A DNA stretch of 8,529 nt from an uncultured Eubacteriales bacterium (GTDB lineage Bacteria > Bacillota > Clostridia > Christensenellales > UBA1242). Below, piece after piece: positions 1-6,675 of the stretch (its first letter is position 1; the number at the start of each line of letters is the position of its first letter). The stretch lies in assembly GCA_949096025.1 (NCBI GenBank), contig CARXKP010000031.1:4518-13046 (forward strand), in the 5' to 3' direction. The position numbers and the translations under genes were made by a program. The notes under the pieces were generated by a model. It was not told where the DNA came from and ran no database searches. It saw nothing but the letters and a program-made list of their open reading frames with translations.

Positions 1-648
1 ATTTCTAGTTTTCTAAGCGAAAAATTTAACACACATCTATACCTTGAAGAAGAAAAAATCATAATAGATGTAGAGAATATTAGAAACGAAATTAGAGAAC
101 TTGAAAAAGAAAATGGCCTTACTCTTGCAGGAAATCCTATTAAAACTGATAAATATCTTTTTGGTGATGACAAGATTAGTAAAGTAGAACTAAGGTTTGA
201 GAGTTTTTCAAAAAACACAGTTAAAAAAGATATAAATGGAAATTATCTTGATAAAAATGGAGATGATATAACAGGTGCATTTAATAAAAAGCATACTTTA
301 GTCACCGATATTTTAGCTGTCGTTGGTGAAGAGGAGTTTACATTAGACGAATTATCAAATTTAAAAGGCTCATCTATAGTTGCTTCGGAATTTATGTTAA
401 GTGACGGAAGTCAAACTGATAAATATATTGATTGTGACGGAAATAATGTTAACTTAAGTCTAAAAGTGCAAAATGTTATTGTAGGAGAGGAGGAAAGTGG
501 AGAAATTGAGGTAAAATTAATTCTATTTATTAATTCTCCAACTCATACAGTTATTACTTTGACAAATTCAATCAGTAACATCTTATATGAGTATTTCAAA
601 ATTCCTTATGGTTTATTTGAGTATTCTATAAAAGTTAAGGTAAGTTAA
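1..648 (+). CDS. Unrecognised protein, C-terminal 215 residues (5' truncated by window edge)
   Basis: The reading frame is open from the first base to a TAA at 646-648, so this is the end of a longer gene; the first in-frame ATG (394) lies deep inside conserved-looking coding sequence and is not a credible start. The visible part is acidic and soluble, has no membrane segment, and begins with a charged, probably helical stretch (about residues 17-37, rich in Glu, Ile and Asn). The rest looks beta-rich. Two segments about 90 residues apart look alike, each starting with the four residues TDKY followed by an Asp-containing turn and a beta-like strand (about residues 49-68 and 139-158), which may mark a repeated domain or may be chance. 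I recognise no family. A terminator follows 25 bases after the stop. Coding status is well supported by the long open frame; the function is unknown. Confidence 0.75.
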   Translation: MSSFLSEKFNTHLYLEEEKIIIDVENIRNEIRELEKENGLTLAGNPIKTDKYLFGDDKISKVELRFESFSKNTVKKDINGNYLDKNGDDITGAFNKKHTLVTDILAVVGEEEFTLDELSNLKGSSIVASEFMLSDGSQTDKYIDCDGNNVNLSLKVQNVIVGEEESGEIEVKLILFINSPTHTVITLTNSISNILYEYFKIPYGLFEYSIKVKVS

Positions 649-673
649 TTATTAAGAAGATAAAGAATTTATA

Positions 674-707
674 AACAAAAAACAGTCAAAAAAGACTGTT
701 TTTTGTT
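674..707. terminator. Bidirectional Rho-independent terminator between convergent genes
   Basis: A perfect 14-bp inverted repeat (674-687 paired with 694-707) encloses a six-A loop. Its A-rich and T-rich arms provide a T run on either strand. It sits between the stop of the plus-strand gene (648) and the stop of the minus-strand hydrolase (727), so it can end both transcripts. Confidence 0.9.
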
Positions 708-726
708 GTACTTATATTAATATCAT

Positions 727-1434
727 TTATACAACATTTATTACATCCGCTTGATTTGGATATTCAATACCGAGTTCGTCAAGTCGTGGCTGAGAAAAGG
801 TTGACATATGAATAGGGTATATTTTACATTCTGGAAATTCTTTGATAAGTCCATATACTTCATCTGAGGTCAAATGTTTGTTATTTACTTCTAGCGAAGC
901 ACAGTCTATGAAAGCAGTTTTACTTTTAGAGATGATTTTTCTGACATTGTTGCACATTGCACTATCACCGCTAAATCCTACAGTAACTCCATTATGTGTG
1001 ATAGTAAAACCATAGCTATCCAAATTTAAATGTAACATTTTAAAAGCTTTTATTTTATAATCGCCAATTTTGATGATTTTGTTATTTTCTATTTCTATTA
1101 TAGAAAACATATCATTGAAGGAATTTTCTAGATAAGTTATGTCAACTATTTTAAACATACTTGAAAGTCTTTCTCTGCAACCTTTTGGTGCAATTATGGT
1201 AATTTTCTTTTTTGTATGATGATATAAATAGTCCATAACAAGATGAATATCCATAAAATGGTCACTATGAAAATGAGAAATTATAATATAGTTTGTCTTT
1301 AAAATATCATAGTCTTCAAAAAGGGTCTTAAATGTTCCTTGCGGTGTATCAAATAATATTTCATCATTTATAATATAACTTGTAGATAATTTTTTGGTCC
1401 AGGTACACATACTTCCAACGACATCAATTTTCAT
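727..1434 (-). CDS. Metallo-beta-lactamase-fold hydrolase, RNase Z-like subgroup (235 aa)
   Basis: The protein carries the signature HFHSDH (residues 54-59 from the chosen start), the zinc-binding HxHxDH motif of the metallo-beta-lactamase superfamily. Later metal ligands fit too: His135 (MLHLN), Asp157 in the GFSGDS strand, and His209 in PIHMS. A HLTSDE segment (187-192) resembles the HST/HxT motif of RNase Z-like enzymes. At 235 residues it is shorter than typical RNase Z (about 300), and no exosite arm is obvious, so the substrate cannot be named; phosphodiesterase or nuclease activity is only an inference. An in-frame ATG exists six codons upstream (1452). The start at 1434 is preferred because AAAGGAG lies seven bases before it. 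Its ATG shares one base with the upstream gene's TAA, which indicates translational coupling with the membrane protein. Confidence 0.88.
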   Translation of the reverse strand: MKIDVVGSMCTWTKKLSTSYIINDEILFDTPQGTFKTLFEDYDILKTNYIIISHFHSDHFMDIHLVMDYLYHHTKKKITIIAPKGCRERLSSMFKIVDITYLENSFNDMFSIIEIENNKIIKIGDYKIKAFKMLHLNLDSYGFTITHNGVTVGFSGDSAMCNNVRKIISKSKTAFIDCASLEVNNKHLTSDEVYGLIKEFPECKIYPIHMSTFSQPRLDELGIEYPNQADVINVV

Positions 1435-2165
1435 TATATTTCTCCTTTGCAAATTTGTTTCTGATTGCCACTAAATTTAATATTAATTTGGTTTATTTTA
1501 TATAGTTTATTTACTTTTAATGCAGGATATATTTTTCTAAATCTTATGTGTAGACTTAGAAGCATATAAATTGAAATCCCTATTGTGAGAAGTCCGACAA
1601 TTGTTCCTGTAATCATATTATATATGTTACTTTCATTAACTGTAAGATTAATTGAAAGCAGGGCAATCTGAGCGAGAACTAGTGATGAAAAAGCACTAGC
1701 AAGATTTATAAATTTAAGCCCAGATAAAAGTAAATCATTTGTCTTTTTTGATTTAATTAGTCCCCACGCAGAAAAGAAAATTTCTGCAAATGCTGCACCA
1801 GCAATAGAAATAGACACAAAAAGAGGATATGTTGCATCTTTAGGGTTCATAAAAAATGCTATAAAGTAAAATAGATAAACAATTCCAGCCAGGCAAATTG
1901 AAAACGCTATACGCTTATAATACTTATATTCATCGTGTAATTTTTTAACATTTCTCTGTCCATCAAAGTAAGCGACTTTTGCAAGTCCTATAAATATAGT
2001 ATAAAATCCACTTAAAGAAATAAAAATTGAGGATATATAATATGCAAAAAAAAGTTTAAGTACTGCCCAAACTAAATTAAAAAACATTGATATTTTATTA
2101 AGATAACTAGTTCTTACTTTATAAGGAAGTTTTCTAAAATAATTAAAGAAATTAAACTTTTCCAT
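1434..2165 (-). CDS. Polytopic membrane protein of unknown function (243 aa)
   Basis: This is an integral membrane protein with a basic cytoplasmic N-terminus (residues 1-24) and about six hydrophobic spans: roughly 28-48, 49-64, 86-105, 113-136, 152-172 and 183-205. A basic tail (208-240) follows, rich in Lys and Arg. A charged hydrophilic loop (68-84, DGQRNVKKLHDEYKYYK) separates the first pair from the rest. I see no catalytic motif, signal peptide or transporter signature and do not recognise the family. A GAGG box sits only two bases from the ATG, which is tight; no better in-frame start exists upstream because a TGA intervenes. A near-consensus promoter lies 28-56 bases upstream. The stop overlaps the start of the hydrolase gene by one base, so the two are one operon and may act together at the membrane, but that is inference. 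Confidence 0.8.
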   Translation of the reverse strand: MEKFNFFNYFRKLPYKVRTSYLNKISMFFNLVWAVLKLFFAYYISSIFISLSGFYTIFIGLAKVAYFDGQRNVKKLHDEYKYYKRIAFSICLAGIVYLFYFIAFFMNPKDATYPLFVSISIAGAAFAEIFFSAWGLIKSKKTNDLLLSGLKFINLASAFSSLVLAQIALLSINLTVNESNIYNMITGTIVGLLTIGISIYMLLSLHIRFRKIYPALKVNKLYKINQINIKFSGNQKQICKGEI

Positions 2166-2192
2166 ATCCTCACAATAAAAATATACCTAATC

Positions 2193-2221
2193 ATTTTAGT
2201 TTATTATGAAAATTTTGTCAA
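2193..2221 (-). promoter_or_regulatory. Sigma-70-type promoter of the membrane protein/hydrolase operon
   Basis: On the minus strand a perfect TTGACA -35 box (2216-2221) is separated by exactly 17 bases from TAAAAT (2193-2198). Transcription would start near 2186, giving a leader of about 20 bases. Confidence 0.8.
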
Positions 2222-2294
2222 TAGAATTAAATTTGATATTTTTAATTGGTTTATTGAAAATCTTTCTGGCTCGACAATTTTTTTGTTATAACTA

Positions 2295-2323
2295 TTGCAA
2301 TTTAAGTTAATGTTTGCTAGAAT
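2295..2323 (+). promoter_or_regulatory. Sigma-70-type promoter of the 473-aa unknown gene
   Basis: TTGCAA (2295-2300) and TAGAAT (2318-2323) are separated by 17 bases, with a TGC extended -10 element immediately upstream of the -10. A start near 2330 leaves a short leader carrying the AAGAAGGGTGG ribosome binding site before the ATG at 2345. This promoter is divergent from the one at 2193-2221; the 73 bases between the two -35 boxes are AT-rich and hold no operator that I can define. Confidence 0.75.
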
Positions 2324-2344
2324 AGAATTATAAAGAAGGGTGGT

Positions 2345-3766
2345 ATGGAAGAGAATAAAAACACAACAAACCGAACTGTTCCAAAAGCGGGACTAAAACT
2401 CAGCGGTAAAACCAAACAAAATGCTGAAGACTATTTGTTCGGCAAACGTGATTCTGCAGTTTTAAGTTTGGCTGTTGATAAGAATATTCGAGATATTAAT
2501 GATATTATTCCATACCTAAAACAAGACATATTAAACTATGTTGCATATCATCATCCTGAATTTGAAGGTGACATACATTTTCAAGGGGCGGTCTATGACC
2601 TTATGAGTAAATTCAAGGCAAAAGAATTTTTTGATAGAAAATGGAAATGGGAACCTTATAGTGTTAAACAAGAAGAAATTGATGAAATTCAAGCGTGCGT
2701 AAAAAATCCTATTTATGTAAATCGTTATATCTATGATAGACCAATTTACGAATTCCCTAATCTTACATCATTTAGCGATAATAAGACAAAACAACTTGTT
2801 TCTGGTGAAAAGGTAAAATCAGAAGCTCAATTCTATATTTCTGAAAAAGAAGATGTTTTGTTTGCTAAAGTAATTAATTTAAAATATAAACCTGTTAAAT
2901 TCAAACTTTCAAAGAGTCAGCAGGCAGGACAAACTATAGGACAAGTTAGACAACAAGTTCCTCTTGATGATAGTGGATTTTATAGAAGATCACTTTCTAT
3001 TTCTATGTATGTTCTTCTTGATGGAAATCCAAATAAGGCTATGCCTTTTATGAGATATGATAATGATTTCTTTGACCACAACAATGTTTGGATTGGAGAT
3101 GATAAAAGAAAACATATCTTTGGAGAAATTGCAAAATCACCACATTTCCATTTTCAAAATGAAAAAGATTCTATATTTTGTTTGAGAAAATTTAAGAATC
3201 AAAGTAGGCAAAACAAGTATAGAACTGGAAGATGCAATGCAATAGATTGTTATCACTTGAAAGAGTATCTTTTGTCGCTTGATTCTATTGGCGGAAAGGG
3301 AATCTTTATTGAGCAAAGCAAAAATGGATCTTATGGGATGCCTTTCCTACAAATGAAGATTGATAGAACATCTTTAAAACTTGATGTAGCTGGTATGGTT
3401 AAAGGATATCTATCTACACTTGATGATAGACAGGCAAAACATTTAAGTTATATAAATGTATGGCTAAATAAGGCAAAGGATAATACTCAATATGTTATGG
3501 GTGGAAGAGGCGACAGAATATTTGGAGATTTAATTAAAGCACTTGATTTTCTTGAGTTTATTACTGATACAATGAAGTCAACTGTATATAGTAGTGATAG
3601 AAAGGTGCTGTCAGATATGGAATTAATGCTTGCAAATGAAGTTATGAATGTTGTAAATAGAAACAACAAAAATATTCTCACAACTGAAGATGAAAAACCA
3701 AAGTATACTGTTGAATATGATTTTGATAGAGATGTAGAAGAAGAGGTTGAAAATCAAGATGAATAA
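2345..3766 (+). CDS. Unrecognised soluble protein, 473 aa
   Basis: This is a complete gene with its own promoter, a good ribosome binding site (AAGAAGGGTGG just before the ATG) and its own terminator, so it is almost certainly expressed as a single cistron. The product is hydrophilic with no signal peptide or membrane span. The first 30 residues are basic and low in complexity. Residues 30-115 look helical and 120-350 look mixed or beta-rich. The C-terminal tail (about 445-473) is strongly acidic, ending in a run of Asp and Glu. A cluster of possible metal ligands occurs in the middle: His267 and His269 (SPHFHF), then Cys279, Cys297, Cys302 and His304. I do not recognise the family and no motif allows a function. 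The flanking genes face other directions, so context gives no pathway. A nucleic-acid or nucleoprotein role is possible from the basic start and acidic end, but that is a guess. Confidence 0.85.
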   Translation: MEENKNTTNRTVPKAGLKLSGKTKQNAEDYLFGKRDSAVLSLAVDKNIRDINDIIPYLKQDILNYVAYHHPEFEGDIHFQGAVYDLMSKFKAKEFFDRKWKWEPYSVKQEEIDEIQACVKNPIYVNRYIYDRPIYEFPNLTSFSDNKTKQLVSGEKVKSEAQFYISEKEDVLFAKVINLKYKPVKFKLSKSQQAGQTIGQVRQQVPLDDSGFYRRSLSISMYVLLDGNPNKAMPFMRYDNDFFDHNNVWIGDDKRKHIFGEIAKSPHFHFQNEKDSIFCLRKFKNQSRQNKYRTGRCNAIDCYHLKEYLLSLDSIGGKGIFIEQSKNGSYGMPFLQMKIDRTSLKLDVAGMVKGYLSTLDDRQAKHLSYINVWLNKAKDNTQYVMGGRGDRIFGDLIKALDFLEFITDTMKSTVYSSDRKVLSDMELMLANEVMNVVNRNNKNILTTEDEKPKYTVEYDFDRDVEEEVENQDE

Positions 3767-3805
3767 ATAAAAGACATATTAGAAAATCTAATATGTCTTT
3801 TATTT
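3765..3805. terminator. Bidirectional terminator shared by the unknown gene and glmM
   Basis: A perfect 19-bp inverted repeat (3765-3783 with 3787-3805) around a three-A loop overlaps the last bases of both convergent stop codons. T runs occur on both strands, so one hairpin can end both transcripts. Confidence 0.92.
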
Positions 3806-5100
3806 TATTTGTTTATTTCTTTAATAAGTAATTCAATTTCTTGGGCATATTTTTCTGCCTCTTTTTTTGTTTTATGTTCGCACATAATGCGAATTTTATT
3901 TTCTGTTCCACTGGCCCTAACAAGTACTCTTCCATTGTTACCGAAAACTTTTTGTACCTCTAGTATTTTTGCAGACAATAAATCTGAGTTGAGTAATCTA
4001 TATTTATCAATTACACCAACATTGATGATAATTTGAGGATAATGTTTAAAGGAGATAAGTTTTGAAAGTGGTAAACCTTTTTCTTTAACAATAGAAGCGA
4101 TGTTTAGGGCTGTGAGAACTCCATCACCGGTGGTAGAAAAATCCATATCAATTATGTGTCCAGAGGTTTCTCCGCCAAGAGTAGCACCTTTTTCTTTCAT
4201 AAGTTCTACAACATATTTGTCACCAACATCGGCACGAAGAAGAGATATGTTTTGATTAGAAAGAGCGACCTCCAAGCCTTTGTTAGTCATACTTGTTCCT
4301 ATTAGAAAAGAACCTTTTTTTAGTTTGTTTGAAATTATAAATAATAAATCGTCACCGTCAAGAATTTCTCCTTTTTCATTACAACCGATTATTCTATCAG
4401 CATCTCCGTCAAAAGAAAATCCCATATCAGCATTAAATTTTTTGACTGTTTTTGCAAGTTCCTCTGGATATAAAGCACCACATTTGTGATTTATCTTTTT
4501 GCCATTTCTACCTTTGTTTATAGAAATGACCTTAGCACCGAGTTTTATAAAAAGTTCTTTTGCAGTGCTAATTGATGCACCGTTTGCAAGATCTAAGACA
4601 ATCTTTAGTCCTTCAAGACTTTTAAAATTGGTTAAAATATTTTCTTTATATTTTTTAATAAGTCGAGGCCGTGAATAATATCTTCCTACTTTATCGCTTC
4701 CTAGTTCTGTAGAATATAATATCTTTCTTTCAATAATTGCTTCAAGTTCTTCACTTATCTTATATCCTTCTTTGTCAAAGATTTTTATACCATTGTATTG
4801 ACGAGGGTTGTGACTTGCACTTATTACTATTCCATAGTCAAATTGTAATGTTTTTACAAGATAGGCTATTACCGGAGTAGGGGCGACTCCAATATCTATT
4901 ACATCAATTCCGTGACTCATTATTCCACTTGCAAAAGAAAGTGATAAAAGAGAGCCACTCCTTCTTGTATCTCTTCCAATAATTATCTTCTTTTTATTAC
5001 ATAAACTACCTAAACTGTTTCCAACTTTGTATGCAATATCTGGAGAAATTGCTTCTCCATAAATTCCTCGGAACCCATCTGTTCCAAAATAAATTCCCAT
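3805..5100 (-). CDS. glmM: Phosphoglucosamine mutase GlmM (431 aa)
   Basis: GlmM interconverts glucosamine-6-phosphate and glucosamine-1-phosphate in the cytosol, on the path to UDP-GlcNAc and peptidoglycan. All hallmarks of the alpha-D-phosphohexomutase family are in order. The N-terminal FGTDGFRG is at 5-12. The active-site loop ISASHNP has the phosphorylatable Ser at 96. The magnesium loop DGDADR is at 231-236, the sugar-binding GGETSGH at 309-315, and the phosphate-binding RASGTEN at 395-401. The ISASHNP-xxxNGIK version and the GlmM-like N-terminus favour glucosamine over glucose or mannose substrates. At 431 residues it is slightly shorter than the usual 445-450. The start has an AAAGGAG box at good spacing. 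It lies 71 bases downstream of a stand-alone GlmU acetyltransferase gene on the same strand, so the two consecutive steps are probably co-transcribed. Confidence 0.95.
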   Translation of the reverse strand: MGIYFGTDGFRGIYGEAISPDIAYKVGNSLGSLCNKKKIIIGRDTRRSGSLLSLSFASGIMSHGIDVIDIGVAPTPVIAYLVKTLQFDYGIVISASHNPRQYNGIKIFDKEGYKISEELEAIIERKILYSTELGSDKVGRYYSRPRLIKKYKENILTNFKSLEGLKIVLDLANGASISTAKELFIKLGAKVISINKGRNGKKINHKCGALYPEELAKTVKKFNADMGFSFDGDADRIIGCNEKGEILDGDDLLFIISNKLKKGSFLIGTSMTNKGLEVALSNQNISLLRADVGDKYVVELMKEKGATLGGETSGHIIDMDFSTTGDGVLTALNIASIVKEKGLPLSKLISFKHYPQIIINVGVIDKYRLLNSDLLSAKILEVQKVFGNNGRVLVRASGTENKIRIMCEHKTKKEAEKYAQEIELLIKEINK

Positions 5101-5132
5101 AAATCTCCTTTGTGACCATTAAATTGACTGTT

Positions 5133-5162
5133 TTTAACAAATTTTTTAACAATTTTGTTAAA
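5133..5162. repeat. AT-only repeated hairpin sequence between the glmU-type gene and glmM
   Basis: TTTAACAA occurs at 5133-5140 and 5145-5152, and its reverse complement TTGTTAAA at 5155-5162. The second and third copies can form an 8-bp, AU-only hairpin with a 2-base loop, and the first and third can pair instead. In the glmM reading direction no T run follows the hairpin, so it is not a convincing terminator; it may be a processing or weak attenuation site, or chance in AT-rich DNA. Confidence 0.35.
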
Positions 5163-5171
5163 GTTTTTTGT

Positions 5172-5783
5172 TTACCAATACTTTTTGGCTTTGTTTGGTT
5201 TGTTCTCTTGTCTTACACGACCAATAACAAAATCATTCATATTTACATCATTAGTTACAGTTGTGCCAGCACAAATATAACTATCATTATCAATATGAAG
5301 AGGAGCGATTAGGTTGCAGTTTGAGCCTATAAAAACGTGATTTCCAATAGTAATTTTATTTTTGGTTTTTCCGTTGTAATTGGCAAAAATAACACCACAA
5401 CCAATATTGCAATTTTCACCTAAAATGGCATCGCCTATATAAGCTAAATGACTAACCTTACAACCTTTTCTGATTGTGCTATTTTTTATTTCAACAAAGT
5501 TTCCTATTTTGCAATTACTTTCAATAACCGAATTTGGACGAAGCCGTGCAAAAGGACCAATGCTAACATTGCTTTTTACTGTACTATCTTCTAAAACACT
5601 GCTATGTAATGTGCAATTTTCACCTATTTCACAGTTTTTAATAAAGTTGTTTGGTAAAAGTGTGCAATTATCACCTATTGTACAATTTCCTTCAATGTGA
5701 TTGTTTTCATATATTACAACGTTTTCCCCAATCTTTACATTGTCACCAATAAAACAACTTTTTTCATTTAAAAATTTAACCAT
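5172..5783 (-). CDS. Stand-alone GlmU-type glucosamine-1-phosphate N-acetyltransferase (203 aa, left-handed beta-helix)
   Basis: The whole protein is a left-handed beta-helix of hexapeptide repeats matching only the C-terminal acetyltransferase domain of GlmU, which makes GlcNAc-1-phosphate from glucosamine-1-phosphate and acetyl-CoA. By comparison with my memory of E. coli GlmU, the substrate and catalytic residues are kept: Arg82 (ARLRP), Lys100 (VEIKN), His112 and Tyr115 (SHLAYIGD, His being the catalytic base), Asn135-Tyr136, Lys141 and Arg189, with a KKYW end like the usual KEGW. The N-terminal pyrophosphorylase domain (about 230 residues with its GxGxxG loop) is absent. This is not a visible truncation: a TAGGAG box seven bases from the ATG at 5783 marks a clean start, and the open frame further upstream runs into the tRNA and is not coding. 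The gene precedes glmM, the previous step. Confidence 0.9.
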   Translation of the reverse strand: MVKFLNEKSCFIGDNVKIGENVVIYENNHIEGNCTIGDNCTLLPNNFIKNCEIGENCTLHSSVLEDSTVKSNVSIGPFARLRPNSVIESNCKIGNFVEIKNSTIRKGCKVSHLAYIGDAILGENCNIGCGVIFANYNGKTKNKITIGNHVFIGSNCNLIAPLHIDNDSYICAGTTVTNDVNMNDFVIGRVRQENKPNKAKKYW

Positions 5784-5803
5784 AATTTTGCTCCTAAAGA
5801 TTT

Positions 5804-5832
5804 TTATGAAATAAGAAGAGGAAAGTTGACAA
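5804..5832 (-). promoter_or_regulatory. Possible promoter of the GlmU-type acetyltransferase/glmM pair
   Basis: On the minus strand TTGTCA (5827-5832) stands 17 bases from TCATAA (5804-5809), about 20 bases upstream of the ATG. The -35 is good and the -10 mediocre. It is divergent from the tRNA promoter at 5857-5885. Confidence 0.4.
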
Positions 5833-5856
5833 AAAGAGAAATTAGATAAAAAATGG

Positions 5857-5885
5857 TTGTAAAAATATAAAGAATGTGATAAAAT
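5857..5885 (+). promoter_or_regulatory. Promoter of the tRNA-Gly gene
   Basis: TTGTAA (5857-5862), a 17-base spacer and TAAAAT (5880-5885) preceded by TGA as an extended -10. Transcription would begin near 5892, nine bases before the mature tRNA 5' end. Confidence 0.75.
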
Positions 5886-5900
5886 AAAATAGATAAAAAT

Positions 5901-5974
5901 GCAGGTATAATTTAGAGGTAAAATGTATGCTTCCCAAGCATAATACACGGGTTCGATTCCCGTTACCTGCTCCA
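5901..5974 (+). tRNA. tRNA-Gly, anticodon CCC, CCA encoded
   Basis: The cloverleaf folds completely. The acceptor GCAGGTA (5901-5907) pairs with TACCTGC (5964-5970), followed by discriminator T and encoded CCA (5972-5974). The D stem is 5910-5913/5921-5924 with GG in the loop. The anticodon stem is 5926-5930/5938-5942 around loop TTCCCAA, giving anticodon CCC at 5933-5935, which reads the glycine codon GGG. The variable loop has four bases, and the T stem 5947-5951/5959-5963 has loop TTCGATT. It is a single tRNA gene with its own promoter and terminator. Confidence 0.96.
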
Positions 5975-5986
5975 GCTATATGCAAT

Positions 5987-6015
5987 AAAAAGTCTTTTTT
6001 TGAAAAGGCTTTTTT
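5987..6015 (+). terminator. Rho-independent terminator of the tRNA-Gly gene
   Basis: A 12-bp stem (5987-5998 with 6003-6014, one G-U pair) with a 4-base loop ends in six T, 13 bases after the tRNA CCA end. Confidence 0.8.
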
Positions 6016-6142
6016 CATTGTCAAAACCACAATATGCAGGGGTGTAGCATCAAAAATATCACTGTATACAGACCGACATCGAAAAGGAAGAAAAATTTTC
6101 TAATTTTAAGTCTTATTACCTCTCATCACTGGGCTCGAAAAG

Positions 6143-6188
6143 TTTTGATTTTTTACATAAAATTTTGATAGAAATCAAAAAATCAAAA
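6143..6188. repeat. Nested inverted repeats built on TTTTGAT/ATCAAAA
   Basis: TTTTGATTTTTT (6143-6154) pairs perfectly with AAAAAATCAAAA (6177-6188). Inside, TTTTGAT (6163-6169) pairs with ATCAAAA (6174-6180). The outer right arm shares bases with the inner one, so two alternative folds compete. It lies just upstream of the membrane-protein promoter and could be an operator or an AT-rich structural element. Confidence 0.5.
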
Positions 6189-6215
6189 TATTGCGATACA
6201 GATTGCAAGGAGTTG

Positions 6216-6224
6216 TGTTATAAT
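6216..6224 (+). promoter_or_regulatory. Extended -10 promoter element abutting the 6231 start codon
   Basis: TGTTATAAT (6216-6224) is a perfect extended -10 box. The -35 region is poor (GATACA at 6195-6200, spacer 18). A start six to seven bases downstream of the box falls on the ATG at 6231. Confidence 0.65.
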
Positions 6225-6230
6225 AAATTT

Positions 6231-6674
6231 ATGGAATGGTTTAATTATATAGGTTTGATTTTTGTTGCTTTGCTACTTATTCCTAATATTATCTTTGCAT
6301 TTAAGAACAAGGGCGAACAAAATAAACAAAATAACAAGGTGTTGGGAATTTTTGAGCAAATTGGAAGATATGGCTCAATGATTTTTATGATATTCAATAT
6401 TCCATATATAGTATTTGGATATTATTTTGCGTGTGGGCAAATTTTGTATATTGCAATAAATTCAGCATTGATGCTAGTGTATTATATATTATGGATTATT
6501 TTTTGGAAGAAAGATTGTTTGGCGAAATCATTGTTGCTTTCAATCCTTCCATCAATTTTGTTTATTATTTCAGGAGTGCTCATTGTAAACATTCCGCTTA
6601 TTGCATTTGCGATAATATTTGCAGTATTTCATATTTTGATTTCAGTGAAAAATTATATAAGAGAAGGAAATTAG
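6231..6674 (+). CDS. Small polytopic membrane protein of unknown function (147 aa)
   Basis: The protein is almost entirely hydrophobic with about five spans (roughly residues 5-24, 45-63, 66-90, 97-116 and 119-138) and one hydrophilic loop rich in Lys, Asn and Gln (25-37). I recognise no family. The frame extends upstream to a TTG at 6165, but that start has no ribosome binding site and would put the promoter inside the gene. ATG 6231 is preferred because hydrophobic coding character begins there. An AAGGAG lies 18 bases before it, too far for normal use, and the -10 box ends only six bases before the ATG, so the mRNA may be leaderless. The stop is followed after one base by the next ATG, so this gene and the flavoprotein gene form an operon. 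Confidence 0.75.
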   Translation: MEWFNYIGLIFVALLLIPNIIFAFKNKGEQNKQNNKVLGIFEQIGRYGSMIFMIFNIPYIVFGYYFACGQILYIAINSALMLVYYILWIIFWKKDCLAKSLLLSILPSILFIISGVLIVNIPLIAFAIIFAVFHILISVKNYIREGN

Positions 6675-6675
6675 T

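Larger units (their letters stand above)
6016..6230. other. Intergenic stretch with no gene recognised
   Basis: Between the tRNA terminator and the membrane-protein ATG I find no credible open frame and no known riboswitch core. It holds a 10-bp palindrome CTGTATACAG (6062-6071), the TTTTGAT inverted repeats at 6143-6188 and the -10 box at 6219. The 6070-6140 part is somewhat less AT-biased than its surroundings, but I could not fold it into a known RNA. Confidence 0.5.

Noticed and set aside
3487..3681. Minus-strand open frame inside the 473-aa gene
   Set aside because: Antisense shadow without its own expression signals.
5145..5168. Plus-strand terminator (AU-only hairpin followed by TTTTTT)
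   Set aside because: No plus-strand gene ends there, and an AU-only 8-bp stem would be weak.
5784..5948. N-terminal extension of the GlmU-type protein to an ATG at 5948
   Set aside because: It would overlap the tRNA gene, encodes a low-complexity aromatic-rich sequence, and a good TAGGAG box marks the ATG at 5783.
5842..6030. Minus-strand 62-residue open frame containing GNGNRTRVLCLGS
   Set aside because: This peptide is the antisense translation of the tRNA T-arm and anticodon region, a common false call.
6016..6142. Riboswitch or other structured leader before the membrane protein
   Set aside because: No recognisable conserved core, and the predicted promoter lies downstream, so this stretch would not be in the transcript.
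6165..6230. Upstream TTG start for the 147-aa membrane protein
   Set aside because: No ribosome binding site, poor coding character, and the -10 box would be inside the gene.
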